Assembly (NCBI RefSeq): GCF_016863035.1
Contig: NZ_BOOC01000003.1
Location: forward strand, 248,001 to 312,000
Direction: 5' to 3'
Length of the DNA stretch: 64,000 nt
Origin: Microbispora corallina
GTDB lineage: Bacteria; Actinomycetota; Actinomycetes; Streptosporangiales; Streptosporangiaceae
The stretch's first letter is position 1. Each line of letters opens with the position of its first letter. The notes under the pieces are model-generated. The model made no database searches. It had not been told where the DNA came from and was given only the letters and a program-made list of their open reading frames with translations. This document shows, piece by piece, positions 1 through 8,963 of this stretch. A program made the position numbers and the translations under genes.

Positions 1-1
1 C

Positions 2-982
2 TACCGCGTGCGGGCGTTCCGGGGCGCCGCCGCGACCGTCGAGGCCCTGCCGCCCGGCGAGCTCGAACGGCTCGCCCGCGAGGGCCGTCTGAGCGACCTC
101 AAGGGCGTCGGCAAGGTCACCGCCCTCGCCGTCACCGAGGCGCTGAACGGCGACGTCCCGACCTATCTGCGCCGGCTGGAGGACACCAAGGACGTCGACC
201 TCGACGACGCGGCGCGGGAGCTGCGCGAGGCGCTGCGCGGCGATCTGCACAGCCACTCCGACTGGTCCGACGGCGGCTCGTCCATCGAGGAGATGGCCGC
301 GGCGGCGCGGTCGCTCGGCCACGAGTACCTCGCGCTCACCGACCACTCGCCGCGGCTGACCGTGGCCAACGGCCTGTCGCCCGACCGGCTGCGCCGGCAG
401 CTCGACGTGGTGGAGGAGCTCAACGCGTCGTTCGCGGCCGGCTCAGGTCCGCCGTTCCGCGTCCTGACGGGCATCGAGGTCGACATCAACGCCGACGGCT
501 CGCTCGACCAGGAGCCCGAGCTGCTCGAACGGCTCGACGTCGTCGTCGCCAGCGTCCACTCGCTGCTGCGGATGGACGCGGAGGACATGACGCGGCGCAT
601 GGTGACGGCCGTGGCCAACCCGCACGTCGACGTCCTCGGCCACTGCACCGGCCGCGTCGTGCGGGCGGGCGGCCGGCGCGGCGGGCTCCGGCCGGAGTCG
701 CGCTTCGACGCGGAGATCGTGTTCGAGGCGTGCCGGCGGTTCGGCGTGGCCGTCGAGATCAACTCACGGCCCGACCGGCTCGACCCGCCCAAACGCCTGC
801 TGCGCCTGGCGTACGAGATGGGGTGCGACTTCTCCGTCGACTCCGACGCCCACGCGCCGGGACAGCTCGACTGGCAGCGTTTCGGCTGCGAGCGCGCCGC
901 GCTGTGCGGGATAGGGCCGGACCGGATCGTCAACACGCGGCCGTGGGGCACGTGGGGTGATGGTGCTGTAACGCCCGAGTGA
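2..982 (+). CDS. PHP-domain protein with helix-hairpin-helix region (5' end outside window)
   Basis: The frame is open from the first bases and reads Y-R-V-R-A-F-R before the first possible start (GTG at 8). That is typical internal sequence of PolX-like PHP proteins, so the true start lies upstream. A hairpin-helix segment (LKGVGKVTALAV, about residue 30) precedes a PHP phosphoesterase domain with the metal motifs GDLHSHSDWSDG, ALTDHS, GIEVDI, SVHS, GHCTGR and DSDAHA. Family knowledge: such proteins are standalone relatives of the C-terminal half of DNA polymerase X, or PHP-type phosphoesterases, and bind three metals. Whether a polymerase domain exists upstream cannot be seen. The substrate is unknown. 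Confidence 0.85.
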   Translation, partial: YRVRAFRGAAATVEALPPGELERLAREGRLSDLKGVGKVTALAVTEALNGDVPTYLRRLEDTKDVDLDDAARELREALRGDLHSHSDWSDGGSSIEEMAAAARSLGHEYLALTDHSPRLTVANGLSPDRLRRQLDVVEELNASFAAGSGPPFRVLTGIEVDINADGSLDQEPELLERLDVVVASVHSLLRMDAEDMTRRMVTAVANPHVDVLGHCTGRVVRAGGRRGGLRPESRFDAEIVFEACRRFGVAVEINSRPDRLDPPKRLLRLAYEMGCDFSVDSDAHAPGQLDWQRFGCERAALCGIGPDRIVNTRPWGTWGDGAVTPE

Positions 983-1017
983 GGTGTGTCGTCCCGGAAT
1001 CGCCCGTCTCGTCGGCG

Positions 1018-1030
1018 TAGCGTCATGGTC
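1018..1030 (+). promoter_or_regulatory. Leaderless-type -10 element (TAGCGT) of WYL gene 1
   Basis: TAGCGT at 1018-1023 is followed by exactly 7 nt and then ATG at 1031. The same hexamer and spacing precede the next WYL gene. No Shine-Dalgarno sequence is present, so a transcript starting at the start codon is inferred. Confidence 0.55.
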
Positions 1031-1489
1031 ATGAAACGCCGGGACGCGCTCGTCGAGGAGCTCAGGTCCGGCGGATGCCTGTCCGCGCGCGAGCTCGCGT
1101 CGCGCCTCGGCGTCAGCAAGAGCACCGTCGTCCGGGACGTGGCGAAGTTACGGGAGGCCGGAGTCCCCATCCGGATCGAGCAGGGCGGGTACTCGATCGC
1201 CGGGCCGCAGGCAGTCAAACGCGCCATCGACGAGGCGCTGCTGCGCCGCCGGGTGCTGCGCGTCGACTACGTCAACAGCAAGGGCGTCTCCACGACCCGC
1301 GACGTCGAGCCGAGCATCTGCCTGGGCGGCCGCGGCGGGCACTGGTACCTCGTGGCCTGGTGCAGGCTGCGGGAGGACGTCCGGGTCTTCCGCCTCGACC
1401 GCATCACCTCGGCCGACGTCACCGACGAGCGGTTCCCCGAGCCCGGCCGCGAGCGCCTCGGCCGGATCGCCGAAGCCGTCGGCGGCTGA
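1031..1489 (+). CDS. Short HTH-WYL transcriptional regulator
   Basis: A 152-aa protein with an N-terminal helix-turn-helix of the DeoR/HTH_11 type (ARELASRLGVSKSTVVRDV) and a WYL-like domain (GHWYLVAWCRLREDVRVFRLDRI). WYL domains sense nucleic-acid or nucleotide ligands in several studied regulators. The protein is shorter than usual because the linker is reduced, so the WYL fold may be minimal. The frame is open from 986. ATG 1031 is chosen because it lies 7 nt after TAGCGT; ATG 1025 is an alternative. Its close relation to the following gene suggests an old tandem duplication. The target is unknown. Confidence 0.8.
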   Translation: MKRRDALVEELRSGGCLSARELASRLGVSKSTVVRDVAKLREAGVPIRIEQGGYSIAGPQAVKRAIDEALLRRRVLRVDYVNSKGVSTTRDVEPSICLGGRGGHWYLVAWCRLREDVRVFRLDRITSADVTDERFPEPGRERLGRIAEAVGG

Positions 1490-1620
1490 CCCCCTCGTGC
1501 GGCTTCGTCCTCGGCCCTCTTCCCCGGTCCGTCCTCGGCCGTCTTCCCCGGGGCGCACGGGACGTCGCCACGACAGGCTGGAGATTCGAACGCGTCAGCG
1601 GAAATGTCGGTGGGGTGTCC

Positions 1621-1633
1621 TAGCGTCTGGCCT
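1621..1633 (+). promoter_or_regulatory. Leaderless-type -10 element (TAGCGT) of WYL gene 2
   Basis: TAGCGT at 1621-1626 is followed by 7 nt and GTG at 1634. Hexamer and spacing match the copy at 1018, suggesting that the two paralogues share promoter architecture. Confidence 0.55.
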
Positions 1634-2347
1634 GTGAACCGTACCGACCGGCTCTATGCGATCGTCGAGGACCTGCGGGCGATCTCCCCCCGCTGCCGGT
1701 CCGCGCGTGAGCTCGCCCTGCGCTTCGAGGTGAGCCCGCGGACCATCGAGAGGGACATCGCCGCCCTGCAACAGGCGGGCGTGCCCATCTACGCCGAGAT
1801 CGGCCGCAGGGGAGGCTACGCCCTCGAGAAGAGTATGTCCCTGCCCCCGCTCAACTTCACCCCGGCCGAGGCCGTGGCCGTGGCGATCGCGCTCAGCCGC
1901 ACCGACCAGCAGCCGTTCGCGGCGGACGCGCGCAGCGCGCTGCGCAAGCTCGTCGCCGCCATGCCGGGGCCGGAGGGGGAGCGGGCGCGGCAGCTCGCCA
2001 CCCGGGTGCAGATCCTGGCGGAGGACAAGCCCGACGAGGGCTACACCGGATCCATCGGGCGCGTCATCGAGGAGGCCCTGGTCAAGGGCGTCGTCCTGCG
2101 CATGCAGTACGCCGACGTCCACGGGTCGCTCACCAGACGGGAGGTCGAGCCGGGCGCTTTCGTGGGCGGGCGGACCGGCTCGTGGTACCTGGTGGCCTGG
2201 TGCCGCCTGCGCGACGCCGTCCGCGTCTTCCGGTTCGACCGGATCGCCGAGGCCGCCCTCACCGAGGAACGCGTGCCGAAGCGGCCCATCGAGGCGTTCG
2301 GCGCCGAGGTCCCTCACATGATCGCCCGTTATCCGGTGCTCGACTAG
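1634..2347 (+). CDS. DeoR/YafY-like WYL-domain transcriptional regulator
   Basis: A 237-aa cytoplasmic regulator. It has an N-terminal winged helix (SARELALRFEVSPRTIERDI, about residues 20-40), a G-G-Y wing (GRRGGYALEK) and a C-terminal WYL domain (GSWYLVAWCRLRDAVRVFRFDRI, about residues 180-205). This is the standard YafY layout. The last third is strikingly similar to the preceding 152-aa paralogue. GTG 1634 is chosen over the upstream in-frame start at 1604 because of the TAGCGT box 7 nt upstream. The VOC gene 147 bp downstream on the same strand could be a target (inference). Confidence 0.85.
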   Translation: MNRTDRLYAIVEDLRAISPRCRSARELALRFEVSPRTIERDIAALQQAGVPIYAEIGRRGGYALEKSMSLPPLNFTPAEAVAVAIALSRTDQQPFAADARSALRKLVAAMPGPEGERARQLATRVQILAEDKPDEGYTGSIGRVIEEALVKGVVLRMQYADVHGSLTRREVEPGAFVGGRTGSWYLVAWCRLRDAVRVFRFDRIAEAALTEERVPKRPIEAFGAEVPHMIARYPVLD

Positions 2348-2494
2348 CACGACATTCGAAAACATGTTCCCCATAAACACCGACAGGGGGTTGTCGCCAC
2401 AGGAGGAGACGCTGGAACCACGCGGGCGACGGGCGCCTTCGGGCATCCGGCTCGCGCACCACTTGTCACGAGCACACGCAGCAGGGAGAAGGAC

Positions 2495-2896
2495 ATGACC
2501 ACGCCCGCCGCCGAGACCCCCGCCTTCGGCACCGTCGCCTGGTTCGAGATCGCCACGGACGACCCGGACGGCGTCCAGCGGTTCTACGGCGACCTGTTCG
2601 GCTGGCGCTACCAGGCCGACGAGCAGGCCGCGGCCGGCGGCATGGACTACCGCATCGTCAGCTATCCCACCGATGAGCGGCCGCAGGGCGGCGTCTTCGG
2701 CACCGGCGGCGAGCGCCCGAACCACGCCGTCTTCTGCGTGCACGTCGCGGACGTCGCCGAGACCTGCGACAGGGTCGAGGGCCTCGGCGGGAAGGTGGTC
2801 TTCAAGGCGGTCGGCAACCCGGGCGGGCCCGACTTCGCCTACCTGCACGACACCTCGGGCAACCTCTTCGGAGTCTTCGCGATGGCGGGCGTCTGA
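2495..2896 (+). CDS. VOC (glyoxalase/bleomycin-resistance fold) protein
   Basis: A 133-aa single-domain VOC protein with two beta-alpha-beta-beta-beta modules: TVAWFEIATDDPDGVQRFYG at the start, and NHAVFCVHVADVAETCDRV followed by DTSGNLFGVF in the second half. This matches the YdeM/YtkD-like VOC proteins common in actinomycetes. Such proteins can be metal-dependent dioxygenases, isomerases or simple binding proteins, and the substrate is not predictable here. A purine-rich Shine-Dalgarno (GGGAGAAGGA) lies just before ATG 2495. It is preceded by the WYL regulator gene. Confidence 0.8.
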   Translation: MTTPAAETPAFGTVAWFEIATDDPDGVQRFYGDLFGWRYQADEQAAAGGMDYRIVSYPTDERPQGGVFGTGGERPNHAVFCVHVADVAETCDRVEGLGGKVVFKAVGNPGGPDFAYLHDTSGNLFGVFAMAGV

Positions 2897-3318
2897 CCCG
2901 CCGGAGCGTTCGAGGCCGTCCGACGCCCGCGGGACCTGACCTCCCGCGCTTCCCCTCCGGGCGTCTTCCCTCCGGGCACTTCCCCTCCGGGCCGAGAGGG
3001 CGTTCGGACGGCCCTCACCGAGGCCGGGCCGCGGCGGCGGCCGCCGGCTCGTCCCTTCCGCAGGCGCGCATCCGCGAGAGCCTTCCCATCGCGCCCGGGA
3101 CGTGCGACGGCCCCTTCCCCCGCCCGCCCGGCCTCGGCGCGAGCATGCCCGCCGTGCTCAGGGGGCCCAGTGCCCCCTGGCCAGGCCTGAGCGTGGCCCA
3201 CCTGGGCCCGGATGGCCCTCTCACCCGGCTCCAGGGCAAGCGTCCCCGCAGCGGTCAGGCGCGGCGGTGCCACCAGGCCGGGCCTGACCGGGGCCGCCGG
3301 GCCTCGGCCCTGGCCCTG
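2897..3318. other. Non-coding gap with three copies of a 13-14 bp repeat
   Basis: About 420 bp of GC-rich sequence between convergent genes. CTTCCCCTCCGGGC occurs at 2949-2962 and 2979-2992, with a one-base-shorter copy at 2965-2977. The open frames here look like GC-bias artefacts. No convincing terminator was found. Confidence 0.4.
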
Positions 3319-4560
3319 TTACGGCAACCTCGGTCCCGGGTCGAGGGCTCTTCCGTGCGGGGTGGCGAGCGCGGGGGAGCCGGCGGGGGCGCGCGGGAGC
3401 CGTACGGTGACGACGAGGCCGCCGCCGGGGCGGGGACGGGCCTCGGCGGTGCCGCCGTGGGCGGTGGCGACGGCCCGCACGATGGACAGGCCTAGTCCGG
3501 CGCCCCTGGCCGAGCCGGTCCGGTCGCCGCCGAGGCGGCGGAACGGCTCGAAGAGGACGGCGACCTGGTCGGGCGCGACGACGGGCCCGGTGTTCTCGAC
3601 CGTCACGAACGACGTGGCGCCGTCGCCGCCGCTGCGGATGTGCACCTCGCCGCGCTCGTCGTTGTACTTGGCGGCATTGTCGACAAGGTTGCCGATCATG
3701 CGTTCCAGCAGCACCGGGTCGCCCGTCACGGGGGCGGCGGCCAGGTGCGCCCGCACCGGCGGACGGCCGGGCGCGGCCGCGACGACGGCGCCGGCCAGGT
3801 CCTCCAGGTCGGCGGACTCGCGCGTGGTGAGCTCGCGCTCGGTCTGCGCGAGCAGCAGCAAACCGTCGATGAGCCGCTCCTGGCGGGCGTTGGCGGCCAG
3901 CAGTTCCGCGCCGACGGACCGAAGCTGTTCGGGCAGGTCCGGGTCGGCGAACGACACCTGCAGCAGGGCGCGGTTGATGGCCAGCGGCGTGCGCAGTTCG
4001 TGTGAGGCGTTGGCGACGAACCGCCGCTGGCTGTCGAAGGCGGAGTCGAGCCGTTCGAGCATCGAGTCGAAGGTGTCGGCGAGGTCGCGGATCTCGTCAC
4101 GTGGCCCGTCGAGGGCGATGCGCTCGTGCAGCGTGCTGCCCGACAGCGTGCGGGCCGTCTCGGTGACGGTGTGGAGGGGCGCCAGCGCCCGCTTGGCGAC
4201 GAGCCAGCCCACGGCCAGTCCGAACAGGCCGATGAGCAGCGTGCTCAGCAGCGACCACTGCAGCATGGAGTCCATGACGAGCTGGCGGAAGCGTTCGACC
4301 TCGTCGCTGACCGACCGGATGAAGACGGTGTCGCCGGGATCGCCGCTGGACAGCTCCGACTTGCTGAACTGCTGGATCAGCACGGCCTTGCCCGTGGGGA
4401 CGCCCGCGGGCAGGTCGGGGAGGGGCGCGCCGGGCAGCCTCACCGTGAACCGCCGGTAGAGGATCTTGTTGACCGCGAAGTAGTTGATGACGACGAGGGC
4501 GCCCGCGGTCAGGAAGAACAGGCTTCCGTACACCGCCGTGAGCCGCGCCCGCACCGGCAT
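3319..4560 (-). CDS. Sensor histidine kinase (OmpR/EnvZ class)
   Basis: A 413-aa membrane kinase. TM1 is at about residues 14-32, followed by a short extracytoplasmic loop and TM2 at about 103-122. Then come a HAMP region, a dimerisation/phosphoacceptor helix NASHELRTP with His187, an N-box (MIGNLVDNAAKYN) and a G-box (GAGLGLSIVRAVATAHGG). The frame is open far upstream through the response-regulator gene, but ATG 4560 is the only normal start that keeps TM1 intact. It lies about 55 bp after the regulator stop, so the two are co-transcribed. The stimulus is unknown. The neighbouring exporter operon and shared promoter box suggest envelope or drug stress (inference). Confidence 0.88.
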   Translation of the reverse strand: MPVRARLTAVYGSLFFLTAGALVVINYFAVNKILYRRFTVRLPGAPLPDLPAGVPTGKAVLIQQFSKSELSSGDPGDTVFIRSVSDEVERFRQLVMDSMLQWSLLSTLLIGLFGLAVGWLVAKRALAPLHTVTETARTLSGSTLHERIALDGPRDEIRDLADTFDSMLERLDSAFDSQRRFVANASHELRTPLAINRALLQVSFADPDLPEQLRSVGAELLAANARQERLIDGLLLLAQTERELTTRESADLEDLAGAVVAAAPGRPPVRAHLAAAPVTGDPVLLERMIGNLVDNAAKYNDERGEVHIRSGGDGATSFVTVENTGPVVAPDQVAVLFEPFRRLGGDRTGSARGAGLGLSIVRAVATAHGGTAEARPRPGGGLVVTVRLPRAPAGSPALATPHGRALDPGPRLP

Positions 4561-4613
4561 GCGCAGGGCGGCCGGGCGCCGCAGGGCCCTCCCCGCGAGG
4601 GCCGTGAGCGTCG

Positions 4614-5267
4614 TCAGAGCCGGTACCCGGCGCCGGTGACGGTCTCGATGACCGGCGGCCCGCCGAGTTTCTTGCGGAGCGTCATGACCGTCACCCGCAC
4701 CGAGTTGGTGAAGTAGCTGATGTTCTCGTCCCACGCCTTCTCCAGCAGTTCCTCGGCGCTGACCACGGTGCCGCCGGCCCGCATGAGGACGTCCAGCACG
4801 GCGAACTCCTTGGGGCTGAGCGCGACGTACCGGCCGTCCCGGAAGACCTCCCGCCTCCCCGGGTCGAGCGTGATGCCCGCCCGCCGCAGCACGGGCGGGA
4901 CCGCCTGCGGCGCGCGCCGGGCCAGCGCGCGAAGCCGGGCCACGAGCTCGGGGAAGTCGAACGGTTTGGGCAGGTAGTCGTCCGCGCCGATCGACAGGCC
5001 CTCGACCTTCGACCGGAGGTCGCCGGCCGCGGTCAGCATGATGATGCGCGCCGGGATCCGCTCGGCGACGAGGCGGCGGCACACCTCGTCGCCGTGCACC
5101 TCCGGCAGGTCCCGGTCGAGGACGATGACGTCGTAGTCGTTGACCGTCGCCCGTTCGAGGGCGGCGTCCCCGTCGTACACGACGTCGACGGCCATCGCCT
5201 CCCGGCGCAGCCCGGTCGCCACGATGTCGGCCAGGACCCGTTCGTCCTCCGCGATGAGCACCCGCAT
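4614..5267 (-). CDS. OmpR-family response regulator
   Basis: A 217-aa two-domain regulator. The receiver domain has acidic residues Glu7 and Asp8, phosphoacceptor Asp51 (VIVLDRDLP), Thr79 and Lys101 (DDYLPKP). It is followed by an OmpR/PhoB winged helix (SPKEFAVLDVL, then NSVRVTVMTLRKKLG and a C-terminal GYRL hairpin). It is the first gene of the TCS operon and is followed by the kinase. ATG 5267 sits 7 nt after a CATCCT -10-like hexamer, and a CTTAAG-N4-GTTTAG box lies 11 bp further upstream. Autoregulation is therefore likely (inference). Confidence 0.9.
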   Translation of the reverse strand: MRVLIAEDERVLADIVATGLRREAMAVDVVYDGDAALERATVNDYDVIVLDRDLPEVHGDEVCRRLVAERIPARIIMLTAAGDLRSKVEGLSIGADDYLPKPFDFPELVARLRALARRAPQAVPPVLRRAGITLDPGRREVFRDGRYVALSPKEFAVLDVLMRAGGTVVSAEELLEKAWDENISYFTNSVRVTVMTLRKKLGGPPVIETVTGAGYRL

Positions 5268-5274
5268 GCCGCCC

Positions 5275-5307
5275 AGGATGGCGAGCCGGGGCTAAACGCC
5301 GCTTAAG
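5275..5307 (-). promoter_or_regulatory. Promoter and predicted response-regulator box of the TCS operon
   Basis: Read on the minus strand, CTTAAG-N4-GTTTAG (5307-5292) is followed after 11 bp by the -10-like CATCCT (5280-5275), and 7 nt later by the ATG. The same box, at nearly the same distance from a -10, precedes the exporter operon at 8940. Half-sites on a 10-bp period fit OmpR-family tandem binding. Confidence 0.55.
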
Positions 5308-5341
5308 GACGCCCCGGCCCGCGATCTCCGGGCGGCGGCGG

Positions 5342-6592
5342 TCAGGTGGACAGCGCCAGCGTGGGTGACATGCGCGCCGCCCGCATGGCGGGGTAGATCC
5401 CGGCCGCCGTGCCCACGAGGAGGGTCGCCCCCAGGCCCCCGGCCACCGCCCACACCGGGATGACCGAGGGCAGGTCTCGCCAGGCCGCGTACGCCGCTGT
5501 GACGCCCGTCCCCAGCAGGCAGCCGCAGAGCCCGCCGAGGCCCGACAGCAGCAGCGACTCGGTCAGGAACTGCGACCGCACGTTGCCGCGGGTCGCGCCC
5601 AGCGAACGACGCAGCCCGATCTCCCTGCGCCGTTCGAGCACGGAGATCACCATCGTGTTCGCCACGCCCACGCCGCCGACGAGCAGCGCCACCGCGCCCA
5701 CGCCGAGCAGCACGTTCGTGAACGCGCCGGTCGCCGCGGCCCGCGCGGCCAGGGCGTCGGACGGCCTGCTCACCTGCACCTCCTCCGGATGCTCCGGGTT
5801 GACCGTCCGGGGCAGCACCTCCCGCACGTCGGTGACGAAGTCGTCCGCCGACCGGGTGTAGACGGTCGTGGGGTTGCCGTCGAAGCCGAGGTACGCCGCC
5901 GCGGCGTCGAACCCGACCAGCGCGGCCCGGTCGACCTCGGGCGCCAGTGGGGAGGCGTCCAGCAGGCCCACGACCGTCCACCAGCGGCCGCCGATCCACA
6001 CCTGGTCGCCGGGGGCGTCGGCGCCGAGCCTGCCGGCCGCGACCGCCCCCAGCACCACCGCGCGCTGCCGGGCCGTCGCCGCGTTGAGCCATGCGCCCCG
6101 GCGTACGGCGGTGCCGAGCGTGCTCAGCAGGTCGAGCGAGGCGGCCCGTACGCTCAGCCCGCCCGTGTGGGTGGTGGGGATCCGGTCGCTGCGGAAGACG
6201 GAGGCCGAGGTGTTCCCCGTCATCGCGGCCGCGCGCACCGGGCCGATCCTGCGGACCATGCCGAGCGACTCGGGCGGCAGCGTGGCCTCCTTCCCGAACA
6301 GCGTCTGGCCGGGCGTGACGGTCAGCAGGTTGGTGCCCAGGCTGTCCAGCTCGTTCAGGAGCCGGGCCCGGCTGGAGGCCGAGATCCCGACCACGGCGAC
6401 CATGGTGGCGATGCCGATCGCGATGCCGAGCGCCGACAGGATCGCCCGGGCCGGCCGTACTCGAAGGCCCGACGCGCCCACCCGGAGCAGGTCCGAGACG
6501 CCCAGCCGTGCCGGCCGGAGCCGCGGGCGGCTCGCGGGGTCGGCGCCGGCTCGTGGCGTCACGGGGTCGGTGCCGGCTCGTGCGCGGGTCAT
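5342..6592 (-). CDS. FtsX/MacB-type ABC transporter permease
   Basis: A 416-aa MacB-family permease. A basic N-terminal segment is followed by TM1 ([20 protein letters not shown]), a large extracytoplasmic MacB-PCD domain (about residues 75-290) and three TM helices. The conserved region [28 protein letters not shown] lies between TM2 and TM3. It is the last gene of the operon and overlaps the ATPase gene by 4 bp (ATGA). In Gram-positive bacteria, MacB-like systems work with a membrane-fusion-like adaptor and extrude peptides or antibiotics, or act by mechanotransmission without transport. Confidence 0.9.
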   Translation of the reverse strand: MTRARAGTDPVTPRAGADPASRPRLRPARLGVSDLLRVGASGLRVRPARAILSALGIAIGIATMVAVVGISASSRARLLNELDSLGTNLLTVTPGQTLFGKEATLPPESLGMVRRIGPVRAAAMTGNTSASVFRSDRIPTTHTGGLSVRAASLDLLSTLGTAVRRGAWLNAATARQRAVVLGAVAAGRLGADAPGDQVWIGGRWWTVVGLLDASPLAPEVDRAALVGFDAAAAYLGFDGNPTTVYTRSADDFVTDVREVLPRTVNPEHPEEVQVSRPSDALAARAAATGAFTNVLLGVGAVALLVGGVGVANTMVISVLERRREIGLRRSLGATRGNVRSQFLTESLLLSGLGGLCGCLLGTGVTAAYAAWRDLPSVIPVWAVAGGLGATLLVGTAAGIYPAMRAARMSPTLALST

Positions 6593-7299
6593 GGGGTCAC
6601 CGCCGGCTCGTGGGCGGGCGCCGCGCCGGCCCGCTCGTCGGCCACGATCGCGCCGTCCCGCAGGCGTACGCGGCGAGGGGCCGCGGTGGCCACGTCGGGA
6701 TCGTGGGTGATGATCGCGACCGTGGTGCCTGCGGCGTTCAGCTCCCGGAGCAGGGCCAGCACGCCCGCCCCCGACGCCGAGTCGAGGTTGCCGGTGGGCT
6801 CGTCGGCGAGCAGGAGCGAGGGCCGGCCCACGACGGCCCGGGCCACCGCGACGCGCTGCCGCTCCCCGCCGGACAGCTCGTGCGGGCGGTGGCCGAGCCG
6901 GTGCCCGAGACCCACCCGCTCCAGCGCCTCCACAGCCAGGCCGCGGCGTTCGCGGCGGCCGGCTCCGGCGTACAGGACGCCGTCCGCCACGTTGTCCACC
7001 GCCGGCACGCCCTCGGCCAGGTGGAAGCGCTGGAACACGAAGCCGATGTGCCGGGCCCGCAGGGCCGACAGCTCGCGGTCGTCCAGCTCCGCCACGTCGT
7101 ATCCGGCGATGCGGACCGTGCCCGCCGAGGGCCGGTCAAGCGTGCCGATCAGGTGCAGCATCGTCGACTTACCCGACCCGGACGGGCCGACGATCGCGAG
7201 CAGTTCCCCGGCGTCCACGCGCAGGTCGACCCCGTGCAGCGCCCGGACGCCGCCCGGATAGACCTTCTCGGCCCCCGTCAGCTCGATGACGGCGCTCAT
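6589..7299 (-). CDS. ABC transporter ATP-binding protein (MacB/LolD type)
   Basis: A 236-aa ATPase. It has Walker [10 protein letters not shown] (about residue 38), the Q-loop region [11 protein letters not shown], the signature LSGGERQRV, Walker [14 protein letters not shown] and the switch His in IITHD. The residues after the Walker B region and the short length are typical of LolD/MacB ATPases that partner FtsX-like permeases. It overlaps both the upstream adaptor gene and the downstream permease gene by 4 bp, so translation is coupled. Confidence 0.92.
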   Translation of the reverse strand: MSAVIELTGAEKVYPGGVRALHGVDLRVDAGELLAIVGPSGSGKSTMLHLIGTLDRPSAGTVRIAGYDVAELDDRELSALRARHIGFVFQRFHLAEGVPAVDNVADGVLYAGAGRRERRGLAVEALERVGLGHRLGHRPHELSGGERQRVAVARAVVGRPSLLLADEPTGNLDSASGAGVLALLRELNAAGTTVAIITHDPDVATAAPRRVRLRDGAIVADERAGAAPAHEPAVTP

Positions 7300-8330
7300 G
7301 ACGTGGGCACCTCGACCTTCATGCCCTCGGCCAGGCCGGATCCGCTCACCTCGACGCGGCCGGACGCGAACAGCCCGGTCTCCACGGCCACGACCCTCGA
7401 CCGGGCGCCGTCCACGACCCGCAGGCCGTACCCGCCCTCGCGCAGCGCCAGCAGCGCCTCGACGGGGACGGACAGCACGTGCGCGCGGCGCTCGCTGGCC
7501 AGCTCGACCCAGACCGGCGCCTGGTCGAGCCGGCCGGTCCCGCCGCTGACCGTGATCTCAAGGTCGATCGTCGCCTCGCCGCCGTCGGTGCTCGCGGGTC
7601 TGGCCGCGGTCCCCACCGAGGTGATGCGGCCGCGGACCCGCCTGCCGGTCGGCGTCTCGACCGTCGCCTTGGCGCCCAGCCGGGCGAGGCTCTGGTCGGA
7701 GGCGGCGAGGTCGACGTGCACGATCCGCCGGGTCGACGTCGTGGTGACGACCGACATGCCGGCGCGGTCGCCCTTCTCCGCGGTCACGTCGGCGATCCGC
7801 ACCGGCCCGGAGGCGACCACGACCTGGCGGGCGTCCACGGCTCCGGTGACCTGGAGTCCCTGGTCGTCCTGCCATTCTCGTACGGCCTGGGCGGTGCGCC
7901 AGGAGAACTCGTCGTCGACCGTGCCCGGGTCGTGGCCGAGGGCCTTCAGGTTGCGTTCGAGCTGGCGCACGTCGGCGCCCTCGACGCCCTGCGAGAGGGT
8001 GCGGTAGACGGGGATCGAGCCGTACATCAGCACGACCGGCCTCCCGTCGACCTGGTAGAGCCAGCCGCCCCGGCGCACGACCGCGCCCTCGGACCGCGTC
8101 CGGGTCACGGTGCCGGTGGCGGCGTTGGGGACGGCCCGGCGCCCGGAGTAGCCGAGCGTGCCGTCGACGGTCTTGGTGTCCACGAGGTCGGAGCGGGTGA
8201 TCTCGGCCGTCGGCCCGCTCGGCGTGGCGGCCGGAGCGGGCGCGTCATCGCCGTGGAGTGCCGCCGCCGCGGTCGCGCCGCCCGCGGCGACCGCCACCGC
8301 CGCCCCCGCGGCCACCACCGCCCGCCTCAC
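7296..8330 (-). CDS. Membrane-fusion-like adaptor with peptidoglycan-binding domain
   Basis: A 344-aa extracytoplasmic adaptor. An N-terminal signal anchor ([21 protein letters not shown]) precedes a lipoyl/barrel-like region, a PG_binding_1 domain ([22 protein letters not shown], about residues 120-160) and C-terminal beta-barrel and membrane-proximal regions resembling MacA/HlyD. Family knowledge: in actinomycetes such proteins link an ABC permease to the cell wall. It overlaps the ATPase gene by 4 bp and follows the lipoprotein gene by 22 bp. A close paralogue is at 15706. Confidence 0.85.
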   Translation of the reverse strand: MRRAVVAAGAAVAVAAGGATAAAALHGDDAPAPAATPSGPTAEITRSDLVDTKTVDGTLGYSGRRAVPNAATGTVTRTRSEGAVVRRGGWLYQVDGRPVVLMYGSIPVYRTLSQGVEGADVRQLERNLKALGHDPGTVDDEFSWRTAQAVREWQDDQGLQVTGAVDARQVVVASGPVRIADVTAEKGDRAGMSVVTTTSTRRIVHVDLAASDQSLARLGAKATVETPTGRRVRGRITSVGTAARPASTDGGEATIDLEITVSGGTGRLDQAPVWVELASERRAHVLSVPVEALLALREGGYGLRVVDGARSRVVAVETGLFASGRVEVSGSGLAEGMKVEVPTS

Positions 8331-8352
8331 GCCCGGCCTCCCTCTGCCGAGG

Positions 8353-8940
8353 TCATGACGCGCCGCCCTGAGAACCGTCCTGGGAGCCGCCCGGTCCTCC
8401 GCCGGGTCCGCCTCCCGGTCCGCCGCCGGGGAGGAGTTTCTCGCATGCGGCCATCGCGGCTTTCGTCGTCGGCGAATCCGGTTTCATTCCCGGGCCGCCG
8501 ATCATCACCTTCCCGTCCTCGACCTTCGGGTCGGGCATGTTCACCCCGTGCTGCCGCATGCAGGCGGCGTATTTCAGCACGGCGTCCTGAAGCTGGGAAT
8601 CGTTCGGCTTGGCTCCGTGGCCGATCGGGCTGTACTGCCGGCAGGCCTCCTCGGCCTTCCTCAGCTTCGCCTCGTCGACCTGCCCGCCCTTCACCCGCAG
8701 GCGGATCATGCCGCTCCCCGGCTCGGGGTCGGGCATGTCGATGCCCTGGTCACGCATGCACTGGGCGTACTTCAGGGCGTCCGCCTCCGGATCGGCGCCC
8801 GCGCTGCGCGACGGCGCGGGGGAGGAGCCGCCGCCGCCCGCGGAGGCGACGCCTGCGCCGTCCGCCGGTCCGCCGCAGGCCGCCAGGAACAGCAGCGGAA
8901 CGGCTGAGGCGGCCGCCAGCAGTATTCGTCTGTCTGTCAT
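8353..8940 (-). CDS. Lipoprotein with two C-M-R...M-P-D-P repeats
   Basis: A 195-aa predicted lipoprotein with the lipobox LFLAAC (Cys about 22) and a low-complexity Gly/Ser linker. Two tandem modules of about 65 residues follow. Module 1 has YAQCMRDQGIDMPDP and ends with a Cys in EEACRQY; module 2 has YAACMRQHGVNMPDP and ends with AACEKLLPGG. The C terminus is Gly-rich. The paired Cys per module suggests a disulphide or ligand-binding site. It is not a family I can name. It is the first gene of the exporter operon, behind the predicted regulator box, so it is probably the substrate-binding or regulatory surface component (inference). Confidence 0.75.
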   Translation of the reverse strand: MTDRRILLAAASAVPLLFLAACGGPADGAGVASAGGGGSSPAPSRSAGADPEADALKYAQCMRDQGIDMPDPEPGSGMIRLRVKGGQVDEAKLRKAEEACRQYSPIGHGAKPNDSQLQDAVLKYAACMRQHGVNMPDPKVEDGKVMIGGPGMKPDSPTTKAAMAACEKLLPGGGPGGGPGGGPGGSQDGSQGGAS

Positions 8941-8946
8941 GGGAAA

Positions 8947-8952
8947 GGTATA
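8947..8952 (-). promoter_or_regulatory. -10 element (TATACC) of the exporter operon
   Basis: On the minus strand, TATACC lies 6 nt before ATG 8940 and 12 bp downstream of the CTTAAG-N4-GTTTAT box. There is no Shine-Dalgarno, so a leaderless transcript is likely. Confidence 0.5.
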
Positions 8953-8963
8953 GCGAAAACCCC

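Noticed and set aside
2839-3273. 144-codon minus-strand frame downstream of the VOC gene
   Set aside because: Overlaps the VOC gene, is Arg/Gly/Pro-rich and has no ribosome-binding site.
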